A DNA stretch of 64,000 bases from Burkholderiaceae bacterium (GTDB lineage: Bacteria; Pseudomonadota; Gammaproteobacteria; Burkholderiales; Burkholderiaceae_B), in NCBI GenBank assembly GCA_020851995.1, contig JADZBO010000261.1:18451-82450 (forward strand), written 5' to 3'. The position numbers and the translations under genes are program-made. This document shows, in pieces, positions 8,346 to 15,690 of the stretch (the first letter of the stretch is position 1; every line of letters starts with the position of its first letter). The notes beneath the pieces are model-generated. The model did no database searches. It worked only from the letters and a program-made list of their open reading frames with translations, and was not told the origin of the DNA.

Positions 8346-9281
8346 TTAAGCAAGCGCGCGCAATTTTCTTTCCTGGCGCGCAATCAGCCGCTCGATGTCG
8401 GCAATATCCAGCGCCGACAGCTTCGGACCCGGCTTGCGCACCGCGTCGCTGGCAATGACGCCTCGCCTGGCCAGGATGTACTTGCGCACTGCAAGACCGG
8501 GCCCCGCCTGCTGCTCGTACTTTGCCAGCGGCAGGTACGCGTCATAGAGATCGAAAGCACGCTCGACTTCGCCTGCGAAATACGCCTTGCAGACCTCGAC
8601 CATCATTTCCGGGTAGGCGAAGCCGGTCATCGCACCGTCGGCACCCCGCACGAGCTCCTCCGGCAGGAACAGGCCGCCGCCGTTGCCCGTCAAAATCGAG
8701 ATGCGACGCAACTCGCCCTTCGCAGTCGCTGCGCGAACCGCTGACAGTTTCGCCAGACCAGGCCAATCCTCGTGTTTGAGCATGACACAACGCGGCGAAT
8801 TCCTGAGTATCCGCAGCACCACAGCGGTCGACATCTGGACCGTGGTGGCGCCCGGGTGATCCTGAAGGCACCAGGGCACATCGGGGCCCAGCGTTTCGTT
8901 CACCATGTCGAAGTATGCGCAGATCTGGTCATCCGTGCGCACCGAAGGCGGCGGCGCGACCATCACTCCAGCCGCACCAAGATCCATCACGCTTTTTGTC
9001 AGTTCCGACATCGAAGCGAAACCCGGTGCCGAGGCACCCACAACAATCGGGATCCGGCCGTTGACCCGGTTGAGCACCTGGCGAACAAACGTCCGGGATT
9101 CTTCCGCCGTCAGTTTGGGGGCCTCGCCCATGATTCCGAGAATCGTCAGCCCGTCGACGCCCTGCTCCAGGCAGAAATCCACCATGCGATCGGTGCTCGC
9201 CAGATCAAGCGCGCCATCGTCCTTGAACGGCGTCACGGTAATCAGGTAGACGCCGCGGGTTGTTTCGTTGAATTTGCTCAC
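8346..9281 (-). CDS. Dihydrodipicolinate synthase / N-acetylneuraminate lyase family protein (not DapA)
   Basis: About 311 residues forming a TIM-barrel class I aldolase. The Schiff-base lysine is in CVMLKHEDWPG, near residue 168. The start GTG at 9281 has GGAG six bases upstream and gives the usual MSKFNETTRGVYLITVTPF N-terminus; the ORF start at 9320 adds a non-homologous leader. The catalytic tyrosine of DapA and NanA (YNxP) is replaced: the segment reads CLQDHPGATT. The GTTGE loop reads LGIMGEAPKLT. Together these argue against lysine biosynthesis and for a subfamily acting on another keto acid. It is the first gene of an apparent pair with the RraA-like gene. Confidence 0.8.
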   Translation of the reverse strand: MSKFNETTRGVYLITVTPFKDDGALDLASTDRMVDFCLEQGVDGLTILGIMGEAPKLTAEESRTFVRQVLNRVNGRIPIVVGASAPGFASMSELTKSVMDLGAAGVMVAPPPSVRTDDQICAYFDMVNETLGPDVPWCLQDHPGATTVQMSTAVVLRILRNSPRCVMLKHEDWPGLAKLSAVRAATAKGELRRISILTGNGGGLFLPEELVRGADGAMTGFAYPEMMVEVCKAYFAGEVERAFDLYDAYLPLAKYEQQAGPGLAVRKYILARRGVIASDAVRKPGPKLSALDIADIERLIARQERKLRALA

Positions 9282-9342
9282 TTTGCTCTCCGGAAAATTC
9301 GGTTCGTGCCCCACACCCAATCAGGTAATGGCCGATATGTAA

Positions 9343-9960
9343 TTACTCGAATGTCCATTTGGCCCAGGCAAACAGCACGTTGCCCCACCCGCTGCCACCG
9401 GGCACGTAAGCCGCCTGGACACTGAAATCGGCAATGCTGAGGGTCGCGACCGGCAGAATCCCGGGGAAAGGCGTGTAGTTTGCCGTATCGGCCCGCGCAG
9501 TCAGGAACCCCACGACGCCAATCCCTGCCTTCAGCGCCGTGTCACCCAGCGGCCAGGTTGGAATCCACGCGTATCCTGCCATGTACTGCGGTTGACCGTG
9601 CGAATCCTGGAACACCATGGCGTAAGTGCCTTCGTAGTTTCCACTCGCGTTGTAACGTCCAAGACCCATGCCGAAGCCCAGCGGGTTTTCCTTATAGTTC
9701 GCACGCTGCTCTGACGAGTAGGCAAAAGGCATATGGAAAGACAGGAATGGCACGTAGGCCTCGACCTTGCCTTCGGTCCAGGTGTCCTTGATGTGATCGA
9801 CACCCGTGTAAAACAACTCCCGCCACCACGCCGCGTCCGCAGGGGACTGTGGATCGACCGTCACTGCGGTCGCCCCGCGCTCGATGGCCTGAGCCTGCGC
9901 TGCGATCGGACGAAACAGCGCGATGAGCAAAAAGCACAGGTAACAAAGAGCGTTTTTCAT
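9343..9960 (-). CDS. pagP: Lipid A palmitoyltransferase PagP
   Basis: A 205-residue outer-membrane beta barrel with a signal peptide (MKNALCYLCFLLIALFRPIAAQA). Segments match Escherichia coli PagP closely in kind: FLSFHMPFAYSSEQ holds the catalytic His, NPLGFGMGLGRYN and YAMVFQDSHGQPQYMAGYAW follow, with Asp-Ser of FQDSH matching the catalytic Asp76-Ser77, and the chain ends in NVLFAWAKWTFE with a C-terminal aromatic as barrel proteins do. It transfers palmitate from phospholipid to lipid A, strengthening the outer membrane against host peptides. The ATG at 9960 is chosen because the signal peptide begins there. A TAAAAT element (10041-10036, minus strand) could be its -10. Confidence 0.9.
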   Translation of the reverse strand: MKNALCYLCFLLIALFRPIAAQAQAIERGATAVTVDPQSPADAAWWRELFYTGVDHIKDTWTEGKVEAYVPFLSFHMPFAYSSEQRANYKENPLGFGMGLGRYNASGNYEGTYAMVFQDSHGQPQYMAGYAWIPTWPLGDTALKAGIGVVGFLTARADTANYTPFPGILPVATLSIADFSVQAAYVPGGSGWGNVLFAWAKWTFE

Positions 9961-10118
9961 TCCTGGGTCAGTTGAACGGACCCCCCCTTTGGCTAAGCGG
10001 GAGTGTTTGTGAAGTGGTGAAAAATCAGCCTGCACATTTTACCCGCTTATTACTTTTGGTTACTCGCAGCCAGCGCCCAGGAGGGCCGTCTGAAATCCGC
10101 CGCTGATTCAGCCAGGTT

Positions 10119-11180
10119 TTAATACGCGCGTAAGCGCGCGACCAAAGCCTCCCCAGTTTGCCGGGTCCCCAGGCTGCCGCCCATGTCGCGCGTCGACTCG
10201 CGCGCGGCAATCGCCTGGGCAACGGCTTCATCCAGCGCATGACCTGCCTGAATGAAGTTCTCCCTGCCCTCGCGTTGACCGTACCAGGTCAGCAACATGC
10301 CCGCAGAGCACACCTGCGAAAACGGATTGGCGATGTTCTGGCCGGCAATGTCGGGCGCCGAACCGTGCGCTGCCTGCGCCATCGCATATTTGGTTCCGGA
10401 ATTGATCGAAGCCGCCATGCCCAGACTGCCAGACAACTCGGCGGTCAGGTCCGACAGGATGTCACCAAACATGTTGGTGGTGACGATCACGTCGTAGCGC
10501 TCCGGGGCGCGAACCACGTGTGCCATCATCGCGTCGACAATCACCTCGTCGACACGCACGTCGGGGTAGTCGCGGGCGACCAACTGGCAGGAATCGATGA
10601 ACATGCCGTCACCCAACCGCAGCACGTTGGCCTTGTGGACTACCGTGACATGCCTTTGCCGCGTCATCGCCAGATCGAAGGCCGCCCGCGCAATCCTCTC
10701 ACAGCACGGGCGCGTAATGCGGCGCAGCGAGACCACGACATCCGGCGTGATCAGCATTTCGCTACCGCCGGATTCAATGTTGCGATCCGCGTAAAACCCC
10801 TCGGTGTTTTCGCGCACAACCACGAGATCAAGCTTGCCGTAGCGCGAACCGCTGCCTTCATAGGTGCGGGCCGGGCGAATATTGGCAAACAGGTCGAGAT
10901 TTTTCCGGAAATACTTCGACGGATTGATCTCGCCACGCGACTCGTCCTTGAAGTCATAGGTCGACATGGGCCCGAGGATCAGGCCATCGGCAGCCTTGAC
11001 CCGATCGAGCAGTTCGGGACGCACGGTCGTGCCGTATTGCCGGAGGCTGTCATGGCCTGCCACATCAGGCTGCAAATCCAGTCCGAGCCGGAACCTGGCG
11101 TCGACTGCTTCGAGCGACGCGGTCGCGACCGCCACAGTTTCGGGGCCGATGCCGTCGCCCGGTAGCACGATAATCTTCAT
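10119..11180 (-). CDS. Isocitrate/isopropylmalate dehydrogenase family protein
   Basis: A 353-residue beta-decarboxylating dehydrogenase. It has MKIIVLPGDGIGPE at the N-terminus, VVRENTEGFYAD (substrate loop), VVHKANVLRLGDGMF with the catalytic lysine, and FGDILSDLTAELSGSLGMA with the metal-binding aspartates. The NAD loop reads AAHGSAPDIAGQNIANP where LeuB has EPVHGSAPDIAGKNIANP. It is not placed with leuC or leuD, so it is more likely a tartrate/malate- or homoisocitrate-type member than LeuB; the actual substrate cannot be settled by eye. It is divergent from the PaaI gene across a 159-base gap that holds a paired TTGTAC motif. Confidence 0.8.
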   Translation of the reverse strand: MKIIVLPGDGIGPETVAVATASLEAVDARFRLGLDLQPDVAGHDSLRQYGTTVRPELLDRVKAADGLILGPMSTYDFKDESRGEINPSKYFRKNLDLFANIRPARTYEGSGSRYGKLDLVVVRENTEGFYADRNIESGGSEMLITPDVVVSLRRITRPCCERIARAAFDLAMTRQRHVTVVHKANVLRLGDGMFIDSCQLVARDYPDVRVDEVIVDAMMAHVVRAPERYDVIVTTNMFGDILSDLTAELSGSLGMAASINSGTKYAMAQAAHGSAPDIAGQNIANPFSQVCSAGMLLTWYGQREGRENFIQAGHALDEAVAQAIAARESTRDMGGSLGTRQTGEALVARLRAY

Positions 11181-11259
11181 ATACAGGATTCCTGATCAGT
11201 AGCGTGATGCCCCAGTCTTATGGCGCAACAATAGGCTGGTACGCTGAAACGTAGCCTCT

Positions 11260-11275
11260 TGTACGAACTTGTACA
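11260..11275. promoter_or_regulatory. TGTAC-N6-GTACA inverted repeat in a divergent promoter region
   Basis: TGTACGAACTTGTACA lies between the divergent dehydrogenase and thioesterase genes. It is both an inverted repeat (TGTAC...GTACA) and a ten-base direct repeat of CTTGTAC. The spacing suits a dimeric helix-turn-helix repressor such as a GntR-type protein. No regulator gene is adjacent, so this is a candidate operator only. Confidence 0.35.
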
Positions 11276-11339
11276 CTCTGCGCAAGTTGACGCGCAAGTC
11301 GCCGAATTGAACTGAACCCAACAGGAAGCACGAACCGCC

Positions 11340-11777
11340 ATGTCGAAGTTACGCAAAGAATACGATCTCGCAAAACTCAACCAGCGTGCCGCAGAATTCT
11401 TGCCGGGCTTGCTCGGCATCGAGGCGACAGCACTTGCCGAAAACCTCGTCACATGCCGCATGCCACTGAAAAAATCGCATTTCGCCCCCAACGGATTCGT
11501 GCATGGTGGCGCCGTTGTGGCGCTGGCTGACACCACCTGCGGCTACGCCACGTTTTCGCACCTGCCGGCCGGGGCCGAATCCTTCACCACGATCGAACTC
11601 AAGAGCAACCACCTTGCCACCGTGCGTGAAGGTGCGATCGTTTGCAAGGCGACACCGCAGCACCTCGGGCGCAGCACGCAAGTCTGGGATGCGACCGTCA
11701 GCGACGAAACGACCGGTCGCACGATTGCGCTGTTCCGGTGTACTCAGATGATCCTGTGGCCAAAGGCCGGCGGCTGA
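11340..11777 (+). CDS. PaaI-type hotdog thioesterase
   Basis: A 145-residue single hotdog domain. NGFVHGGAVVALADTTCGYAT (about residues 57-77) is the family signature: a HGG turn followed by an acidic residue on the long helix that activates water. Such enzymes hydrolyse acyl-CoA esters, often phenylacetyl- or hydroxyphenylacetyl-CoA, in the cytoplasm. The start ATG at 11340 is preceded by AACAGGAAGC. No phenylacetate genes are nearby, so the acyl group is unknown. It probably rescues CoA from dead-end thioesters. Confidence 0.83.
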   Translation: MSKLRKEYDLAKLNQRAAEFLPGLLGIEATALAENLVTCRMPLKKSHFAPNGFVHGGAVVALADTTCGYATFSHLPAGAESFTTIELKSNHLATVREGAIVCKATPQHLGRSTQVWDATVSDETTGRTIALFRCTQMILWPKAGG

Positions 11778-11918
11778 TACAGCCACGCTCCGGGGCGCCC
11801 CGGAGCAGGTCATTATCCACCGATGCGTCGACTTCCCGGCAAGGGCGTATGATGAATCCGTTACGTGTCACGGACGGAGGTTCCGGGTCGGGTTTGCATA
11901 CCTGACGCCTGTATCGAC

Positions 11919-12407
11919 ATGCACAATGATCTATCGGGCCCCGCTGGGGACATCCTGCTGCGCATAGGCCTTGCATTGCTGTCCGGCCTGATCCTCGGGC
12001 TCAATCGCTGGTTGCACCACAAACCCGCCGGAATCCGTACCCACAGCCTGGTTGCCGTCGCCGCAGCCGCCGCGATGCTCTTGATCGACAACCACATGGG
12101 AACCGATGCGCAGGCACACAGCCGCGTGCTGCAGGGCCTGCTCACCGGCATTGGCTTTCTGGGCGCGGGCGTCATCATTCGCGAGGCCAACTCGCGACAC
12201 GTGCACGGTTTGACCACCGCAGCGAGCCTCTGGGCCAGCGCGCTGGTCGGCGCGGCGTTCGGTGCCGGACACCTGATGCTCGGCACGGTAACGCTCGGCG
12301 CGATCATGCTGGTGTTAATACTGGGCGGCAGGCTGGAAAACCTGATCGGGCGCTGGTTCAACCGCTCTCCCACTCCGGACAAGAGCGACAAGAATCAGGA
12401 AACCTGA
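11919..12407 (+). CDS. MgtC/SapB family membrane protein
   Basis: About 162 residues with four to five hydrophobic helices and the family pattern GLILGLNRWLHHKPAGIRTHSLVAVAAA...GIGFLGAGVIIRE...VHGLTTAASLWASALVGAAFGAG. MgtC proteins help growth at low magnesium and inside macrophages, partly by restraining the F-type ATP synthase; the short form seen here lacks the C-terminal ACT-like domain. The start is uncertain: ATG 11919 gives the normal N-terminus, while the ORF track begins at a GTG at 11865 that would add 18 residues without hydrophobic character. Function beyond the family is unknown. Confidence 0.8.
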   Translation: MHNDLSGPAGDILLRIGLALLSGLILGLNRWLHHKPAGIRTHSLVAVAAAAAMLLIDNHMGTDAQAHSRVLQGLLTGIGFLGAGVIIREANSRHVHGLTTAASLWASALVGAAFGAGHLMLGTVTLGAIMLVLILGGRLENLIGRWFNRSPTPDKSDKNQET

Positions 12408-12455
12408 ACACTTCACGACTCCTGTCCCGGGTTGCAGCAACGGCACAGCACCAGC

Positions 12456-12476
12456 GTGCAGCGTTCAACGCTGCAC
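12456..12476. terminator. Perfect 21-base palindrome between convergent genes
   Basis: GTGCAGCGTT-C-AACGCTGCAC is a perfect inverted repeat: a nine-base-pair stem with a TCA loop as RNA. It lies between the convergent mgtC-like and mtnA genes. There is no following T run, so it may work as a bidirectional Rho-aided stop or 3' end stabiliser rather than a classical intrinsic terminator. Confidence 0.4.
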
Positions 12477-12516
12477 TAGTCCGCCGAAGTGGCTGGCATC
12501 GTTGTCGGCACCCCGG

Positions 12517-13572
12517 CTACAAAAACAGCGACGCGAGCGCATCACGATCCGGGTTGCGCACCACGCCCTTTTCGGTCACCAGCGCCGTGACCAACGCGGC
12601 CGGTGTGACGTCAAAGGATGGGTTTCTGACTGAAACGCCGTTTGGGGCCCAGCGGCATTCACGAAAGCCCAACACCTCCGCCGCAGCACGCTCCTCGATG
12701 GGGATTTGTTCGCCGGTGGCGATCGTGAGATCGATCGTTGAAAGTGGGCACGCCACATAAAAAGGGATGTGGTGCCTTTGCGCAAGCACCGCAACCATGT
12801 ACGTCCCGATCTTGTTGGCCACATCTCCGTTGGCCGCCACGCGGTCAGCACCGACTATGATGGCGTCGATCTGACCCTGTTGCATCAAGTGCCCCGACAT
12901 GTTGTCGGTAATCAGCGTCACCGGGATACCTTCCTGCACCATTTCCCAGGCAGTCAGCCGGGCACCCTGGAGAAAAGGCCGCGTTTCGTCCGCAATGACG
13001 GAAATGCGTTTTCCCGCCGCGACCGCCGACCGGATGACGCCCAGGGCCGTGCCGTGCCCGGCGGTGGCGAGCGCCCCCGCGTTGCAGTGCGTGAGCACGC
13101 GTGCGCCATCGGCCAGGAGTTCAGCTCCAAATTGGCCCATGCTTCGATTAATGCGTATATCCTCGTCGTAAATGGCTTGCGCCTCCGCCAGCAGCCGCAA
13201 TGCGAGGGCCGGGTTCGACTCCTGTTGGCCCGATTGCCAGACGATCCGCATGCGTCGCAATGCCCAGAAAAGGTTGACAGCGGTCGGTCGACTGGCCGCG
13301 AGCAGCTCAATGCCGTGTTCAAGCGTTTGATCGAACACCGCCTTAGGCAGGTGTTGGCAACGCAATGCCTCCAGGGCTACCCCGAATGCGGCGGCTACGC
13401 CGATCGCGGGCGCGCCGCGCACGACCATGCTGCGAATGCCCTCGGCCACACCTTGCGCAGAGTTGTACGAGATGTAGACGACACGCTCGGGAAGCGCTCG
13501 CTGATCGATCATCTCGAGCGTGTCGGCGCGCCAGCGCAGCGTCTCCACGGAAACTCCTTCCGAACTGAACAT
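12517..13572 (-). CDS. mtnA: S-methyl-5-thioribose-1-phosphate isomerase MtnA
   Basis: A 351-residue cytoplasmic enzyme that converts methylthioribose-1-phosphate to methylthioribulose-1-phosphate. RGAPAIGVAAAFG near residue 52 binds the phosphate; the catalytic cysteine is in THCNAGALATAGHGT (Cys163) and the catalytic aspartate in VGADRVAANGD (Asp243), matching Cys160 and Asp240 of the Bacillus enzyme. The end IDLTIATGEQIPIEER is typical of MtnA rather than eIF2B subunits. It is last in the operon mtnP - aldolase - mtnA, nine bases after the aldolase stop. No mtnB, mtnC or mtnD is present here, which points away from the universal methionine salvage route. Confidence 0.93.
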   Translation of the reverse strand: MFSSEGVSVETLRWRADTLEMIDQRALPERVVYISYNSAQGVAEGIRSMVVRGAPAIGVAAAFGVALEALRCQHLPKAVFDQTLEHGIELLAASRPTAVNLFWALRRMRIVWQSGQQESNPALALRLLAEAQAIYDEDIRINRSMGQFGAELLADGARVLTHCNAGALATAGHGTALGVIRSAVAAGKRISVIADETRPFLQGARLTAWEMVQEGIPVTLITDNMSGHLMQQGQIDAIIVGADRVAANGDVANKIGTYMVAVLAQRHHIPFYVACPLSTIDLTIATGEQIPIEERAAAEVLGFRECRWAPNGVSVRNPSFDVTPAALVTALVTEKGVVRNPDRDALASLFL

Positions 13573-13581
13573 CTCAGATCC

Positions 13582-14376
13582 TTATTCGGACTGACGGGTC
13601 GCCTGCGCTTCGGACCGTACGGTCGTCTGCGCTTCAGACCGTACGGTCGCCTGCGCTTTGGACCGTACGGTCGCCTGCGCTTCGGACCGCAGGGTCGCCT
13701 GCCGACCGTAATCCTTGAACTGACGAAAAACCGCCGACATTTGCCCGGCACTGAGCAAGGCCGGCTCGCCGGCGCGCGTGGCAATCAAATACTGTTCGCA
13801 CAGGGCTTCGACTTCGACTGCAATCGCCATCGCGTCGTCGAGATCCGCGCCCAGCGTGATCAGCCCGTGATTAGCCAGTAGGCAAGCCTTGCGGCCCTCA
13901 AGTGCTGCCAGGGCAAGGTCCGAGAGCTCTTGTGTCCCGAACAGCGCGTAGGGTGCGCAACGAATTGAATCGCCACCTGCGACGGCAATCATGTAGTGAA
14001 ATGGCGGCAAGTCCCTGCGCAAACACGCGAGCGCCGTCGCGAACGTTGAATGAACATGAATGACGGCGCCAACTTCCGCGCGCTGATGCAGAATATCGCG
14101 ATGAAACCGCCATTCGCTTGACGGCTTTCCGGCGCCTGCGACCTTGCCCGAAAAATCCATCCGCACGATGCTCTCCGGCGACATGTCGTCAACCGGGATC
14201 CCCGAGGGGGTAATCAGAAACCCGTCAGGTTCGCTGTGTCGCGCGGAGCAATTGCCCGAAGTACCCCGATTCAACCCGCACGCGACGAGTTGCCGCGCAA
14301 TGCGCAGCAAACCCTCGCGCAATGATTGCTCTGACGGACCGGACATGGATGCCTTGACGGTATGCCGGGCAGTCAC
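13582..14376 (-). CDS. ald2: Class II (fuculose-phosphate-like) aldolase, probable methylthioribulose-1-phosphate aldolase Ald2
   Basis: A 264-residue zinc aldolase. The first 220 residues follow FucA almost motif by motif: GTSGNCSAR, LITPSGIP, PSSEWRFH (catalytic Glu), VIHVHSTFA (zinc His-x-His), HYMIAVAGG, CAPYALFGT, LLANHGL (third His). MtnB dehydratases lack the PSSEWRFH and HYMIA..GG blocks. Its ATG overlaps the mtnP stop (ATGA) and mtnA follows nine bases later, so the likely substrate is methylthioribulose-1-phosphate, split to dihydroxyacetone phosphate and methylthioacetaldehyde (DHAP shunt). Odd feature: the last 38 residues, after FKDYGRQ where FucA ends, are five copies of an ATVRSEAQ-like octapeptide encoded by a 24-base tandem repeat. 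Confidence 0.82.
   Translation of the reverse strand: MTARHTVKASMSGPSEQSLREGLLRIARQLVACGLNRGTSGNCSARHSEPDGFLITPSGIPVDDMSPESIVRMDFSGKVAGAGKPSSEWRFHRDILHQRAEVGAVIHVHSTFATALACLRRDLPPFHYMIAVAGGDSIRCAPYALFGTQELSDLALAALEGRKACLLANHGLITLGADLDDAMAIAVEVEALCEQYLIATRAGEPALLSAGQMSAVFRQFKDYGRQATLRSEAQATVRSKAQATVRSEAQTTVRSEAQATRQSE
13597..13704. repeat. 24-bp tandem repeat (about 4.5 copies) in the aldolase C-terminus
   Basis: The unit on the plus strand is GGTCGCCTGCGCTTCGGACC plus GTAC. Copies begin at 13597, 13621, 13645 and 13669, with a half copy at 13693; they differ by one to three bases. The unit is a multiple of three and encodes TVRSEAQA in the aldolase frame, so copy-number change would lengthen or shorten the protein without frameshift. 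Confidence 0.95.
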
Positions 14377-15266
14377 CGGGACAGAACCCTGCCCGCCACC
14401 GCATCGAGCTTCCTGACGAGGGCTGGGTCGCGTGACGGCGCGGGTGTAATCAACGCGTGCTCAAGCACGCCCCGACACTTGCAGTCAACCGCGTGGGCAT
14501 CACCGCTGAGCATTGGCACCACATGGCGAATCAGCGCGCGGGCCTTGCCGGCGTTTAACGCCATGACTCCGACTACCTGATCGACCGTGACATCATCATG
14601 ATTCGGATGCCAGCAGTCGTAATCGGTCACCATGGCAACAGTGGCGTAGCAGAGTTCAGCCTCGCGCGCGAGCTTTGCTTCGGGCATGTTCGTCATGCCG
14701 ATGACGTCGCAGTTCCAGCTGCGATAGAGTTCAGACTCGGCAAGGCTCGAAAACTGGGGCCCCTCCATCACAAGATAGGTGCCGCCGCGCACCGCCTGAA
14801 TGGCGGCCTCGTGCGACGCGGCCTCCAGATGGTCGCCCAAGCGCGAGCAGACCGGATGCGCCATGGAAACATGGGCAACGCATCCAGTGCCAAAAAAGGA
14901 CTTTTCGCGGGCAAAGGTACGGTCGATGAACTGATCGACAATGACAAAAACGCCCGGAGCCAGATGCTCACGCAGCGACCCAACCGCGCTGACGGAAATG
15001 ACGTCGGTCACGCCGGAACGCTTCAAGGCATCGATGTTGGCCCGGAAATTGATTTCCGACGGCGGGATGTTGTGGCCGCGCCCGTGGCGCGGCAGAAAGA
15101 CCACGGCCTGGCCCTCCAGGTCTCCAAACAGCAGATCGTCAGAGGGATTGCCAAACGGGGATTCCACACCCAGCCACCGCTTGTTCTTAAGCCCCTCGAT
15201 ATCGTAGACACCGCTACCGCCGATGATCCCGATCACCGAATTCGAATGCTCCTGACGAGGCTGCAT
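14373..15266 (-). CDS. mtnP: S-methyl-5'-thioadenosine phosphorylase MtnP
   Basis: A 297-residue purine nucleoside phosphorylase (family 2) that releases adenine and methylthioribose-1-phosphate from methylthioadenosine. Visible are GIIGGSGVYDIEGL (phosphate loop), FLPRHGRGHNIPPSEINFRANI (PRHG-x-GH phosphate and ribose contacts), YLVMEGPQFSSLAES (ribose-binding Met-Glu), and IGMTNMPEAKLAREAELCYA with VTDYDCW (base pocket). The Asp-Tyr-Asp context favours the adenine-specific MTAP over guanosine phosphorylases. It is the first gene of the operon and overlaps the aldolase start by four bases. Methylthioadenosine comes from polyamine, homoserine lactone or radical SAM reactions. Confidence 0.92.
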   Translation of the reverse strand: MQPRQEHSNSVIGIIGGSGVYDIEGLKNKRWLGVESPFGNPSDDLLFGDLEGQAVVFLPRHGRGHNIPPSEINFRANIDALKRSGVTDVISVSAVGSLREHLAPGVFVIVDQFIDRTFAREKSFFGTGCVAHVSMAHPVCSRLGDHLEAASHEAAIQAVRGGTYLVMEGPQFSSLAESELYRSWNCDVIGMTNMPEAKLAREAELCYATVAMVTDYDCWHPNHDDVTVDQVVGVMALNAGKARALIRHVVPMLSGDAHAVDCKCRGVLEHALITPAPSRDPALVRKLDAVAGRVLSR

Positions 15267-15690
15267 GGACGCTCCGCAAGCGCGGCTCCTGATGGCCGCG
15301 CATCAACGACTGCAAAATGCATCGTCGTATACGGCAATCATTATGCCCTATCGCATCAGCGTCGGTTGCCAGACCGCGTGACCGAACCGCGATTGAGACT
15401 CCGGCAAATTCCGCCCATCCGGTGTGGTCAGTGGCTGATCATCCAGGGTCGCGATCCCGCAAATATCTTGTTGCCGTTGGGCAGCACCCGGGTCTTGGAT
15501 TGCTTGGCGGATCCCGAGCAGCAACCGGAACCGAATGGGTGCCGCAGCCGTAACGATCGGCGCCCGCTTCCAGGCTGACTGATCCAGGGGCATAATCGGT
15601 ACCCCAAGGGCATAATCGATACCCGGACTCAGTCAGTCGTGGTGCCGTCCTGGCAGCACTTCTTGCAGGCACGCCGCTGGCATCCTAAAA
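15267..15690. other. Intergenic region upstream of mtnP and the secreted hydrolase
   Basis: This 424-base divergent gap must hold the promoters of mtnP (minus) and the hydrolase (plus). Three small ORFs overlap in the middle on the minus strand but none has a ribosome site or recognisable family, and they disagree in frame, so I call no gene. The right-hand third holds the repeat/stem structure listed separately. Confidence 0.5.
15574..15636. repeat. Two 20-bp direct repeats enclosed by an inverted repeat
   Basis: GGGCATAATCGGTACCC (15588-15604) and GGGCATAATCGATACCC (15608-15624) are near-identical direct repeats with a 20-base period, and each can fold on its own through GGG...CCC ends. 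They are enclosed by CTGACTGATCC and GGACTCAGTCAG, which are complementary with one bulged base. The whole could fold as an outer stem with two inner hairpins about 55 bases before the hydrolase start. Confidence 0.7.

Noticed and set aside
8346-9281. DapA (lysine biosynthesis)
   Set aside because: The catalytic Tyr motif YNxP is replaced by LQDHP, and the neighbour is an RraA-like aldolase rather than a lysine gene.
12769-13881. Plus-strand ORF with GRLRFGPYGRLRF repeats
   Set aside because: It is antisense to mtnA and the aldolase; the repeat is the reverse strand of the aldolase tail.
13582-14376. MtnB (methylthioribulose-1-phosphate dehydratase)
   Set aside because: PSSEWRFH, HYMIAVAGG and CAPYALFGT are fuculose-aldolase blocks that MtnB lacks.
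15348-15672. Small ORFs between mtnP and the hydrolase
   Set aside because: Three frames overlap with no ribosome site, no signal peptide and no recognised family.
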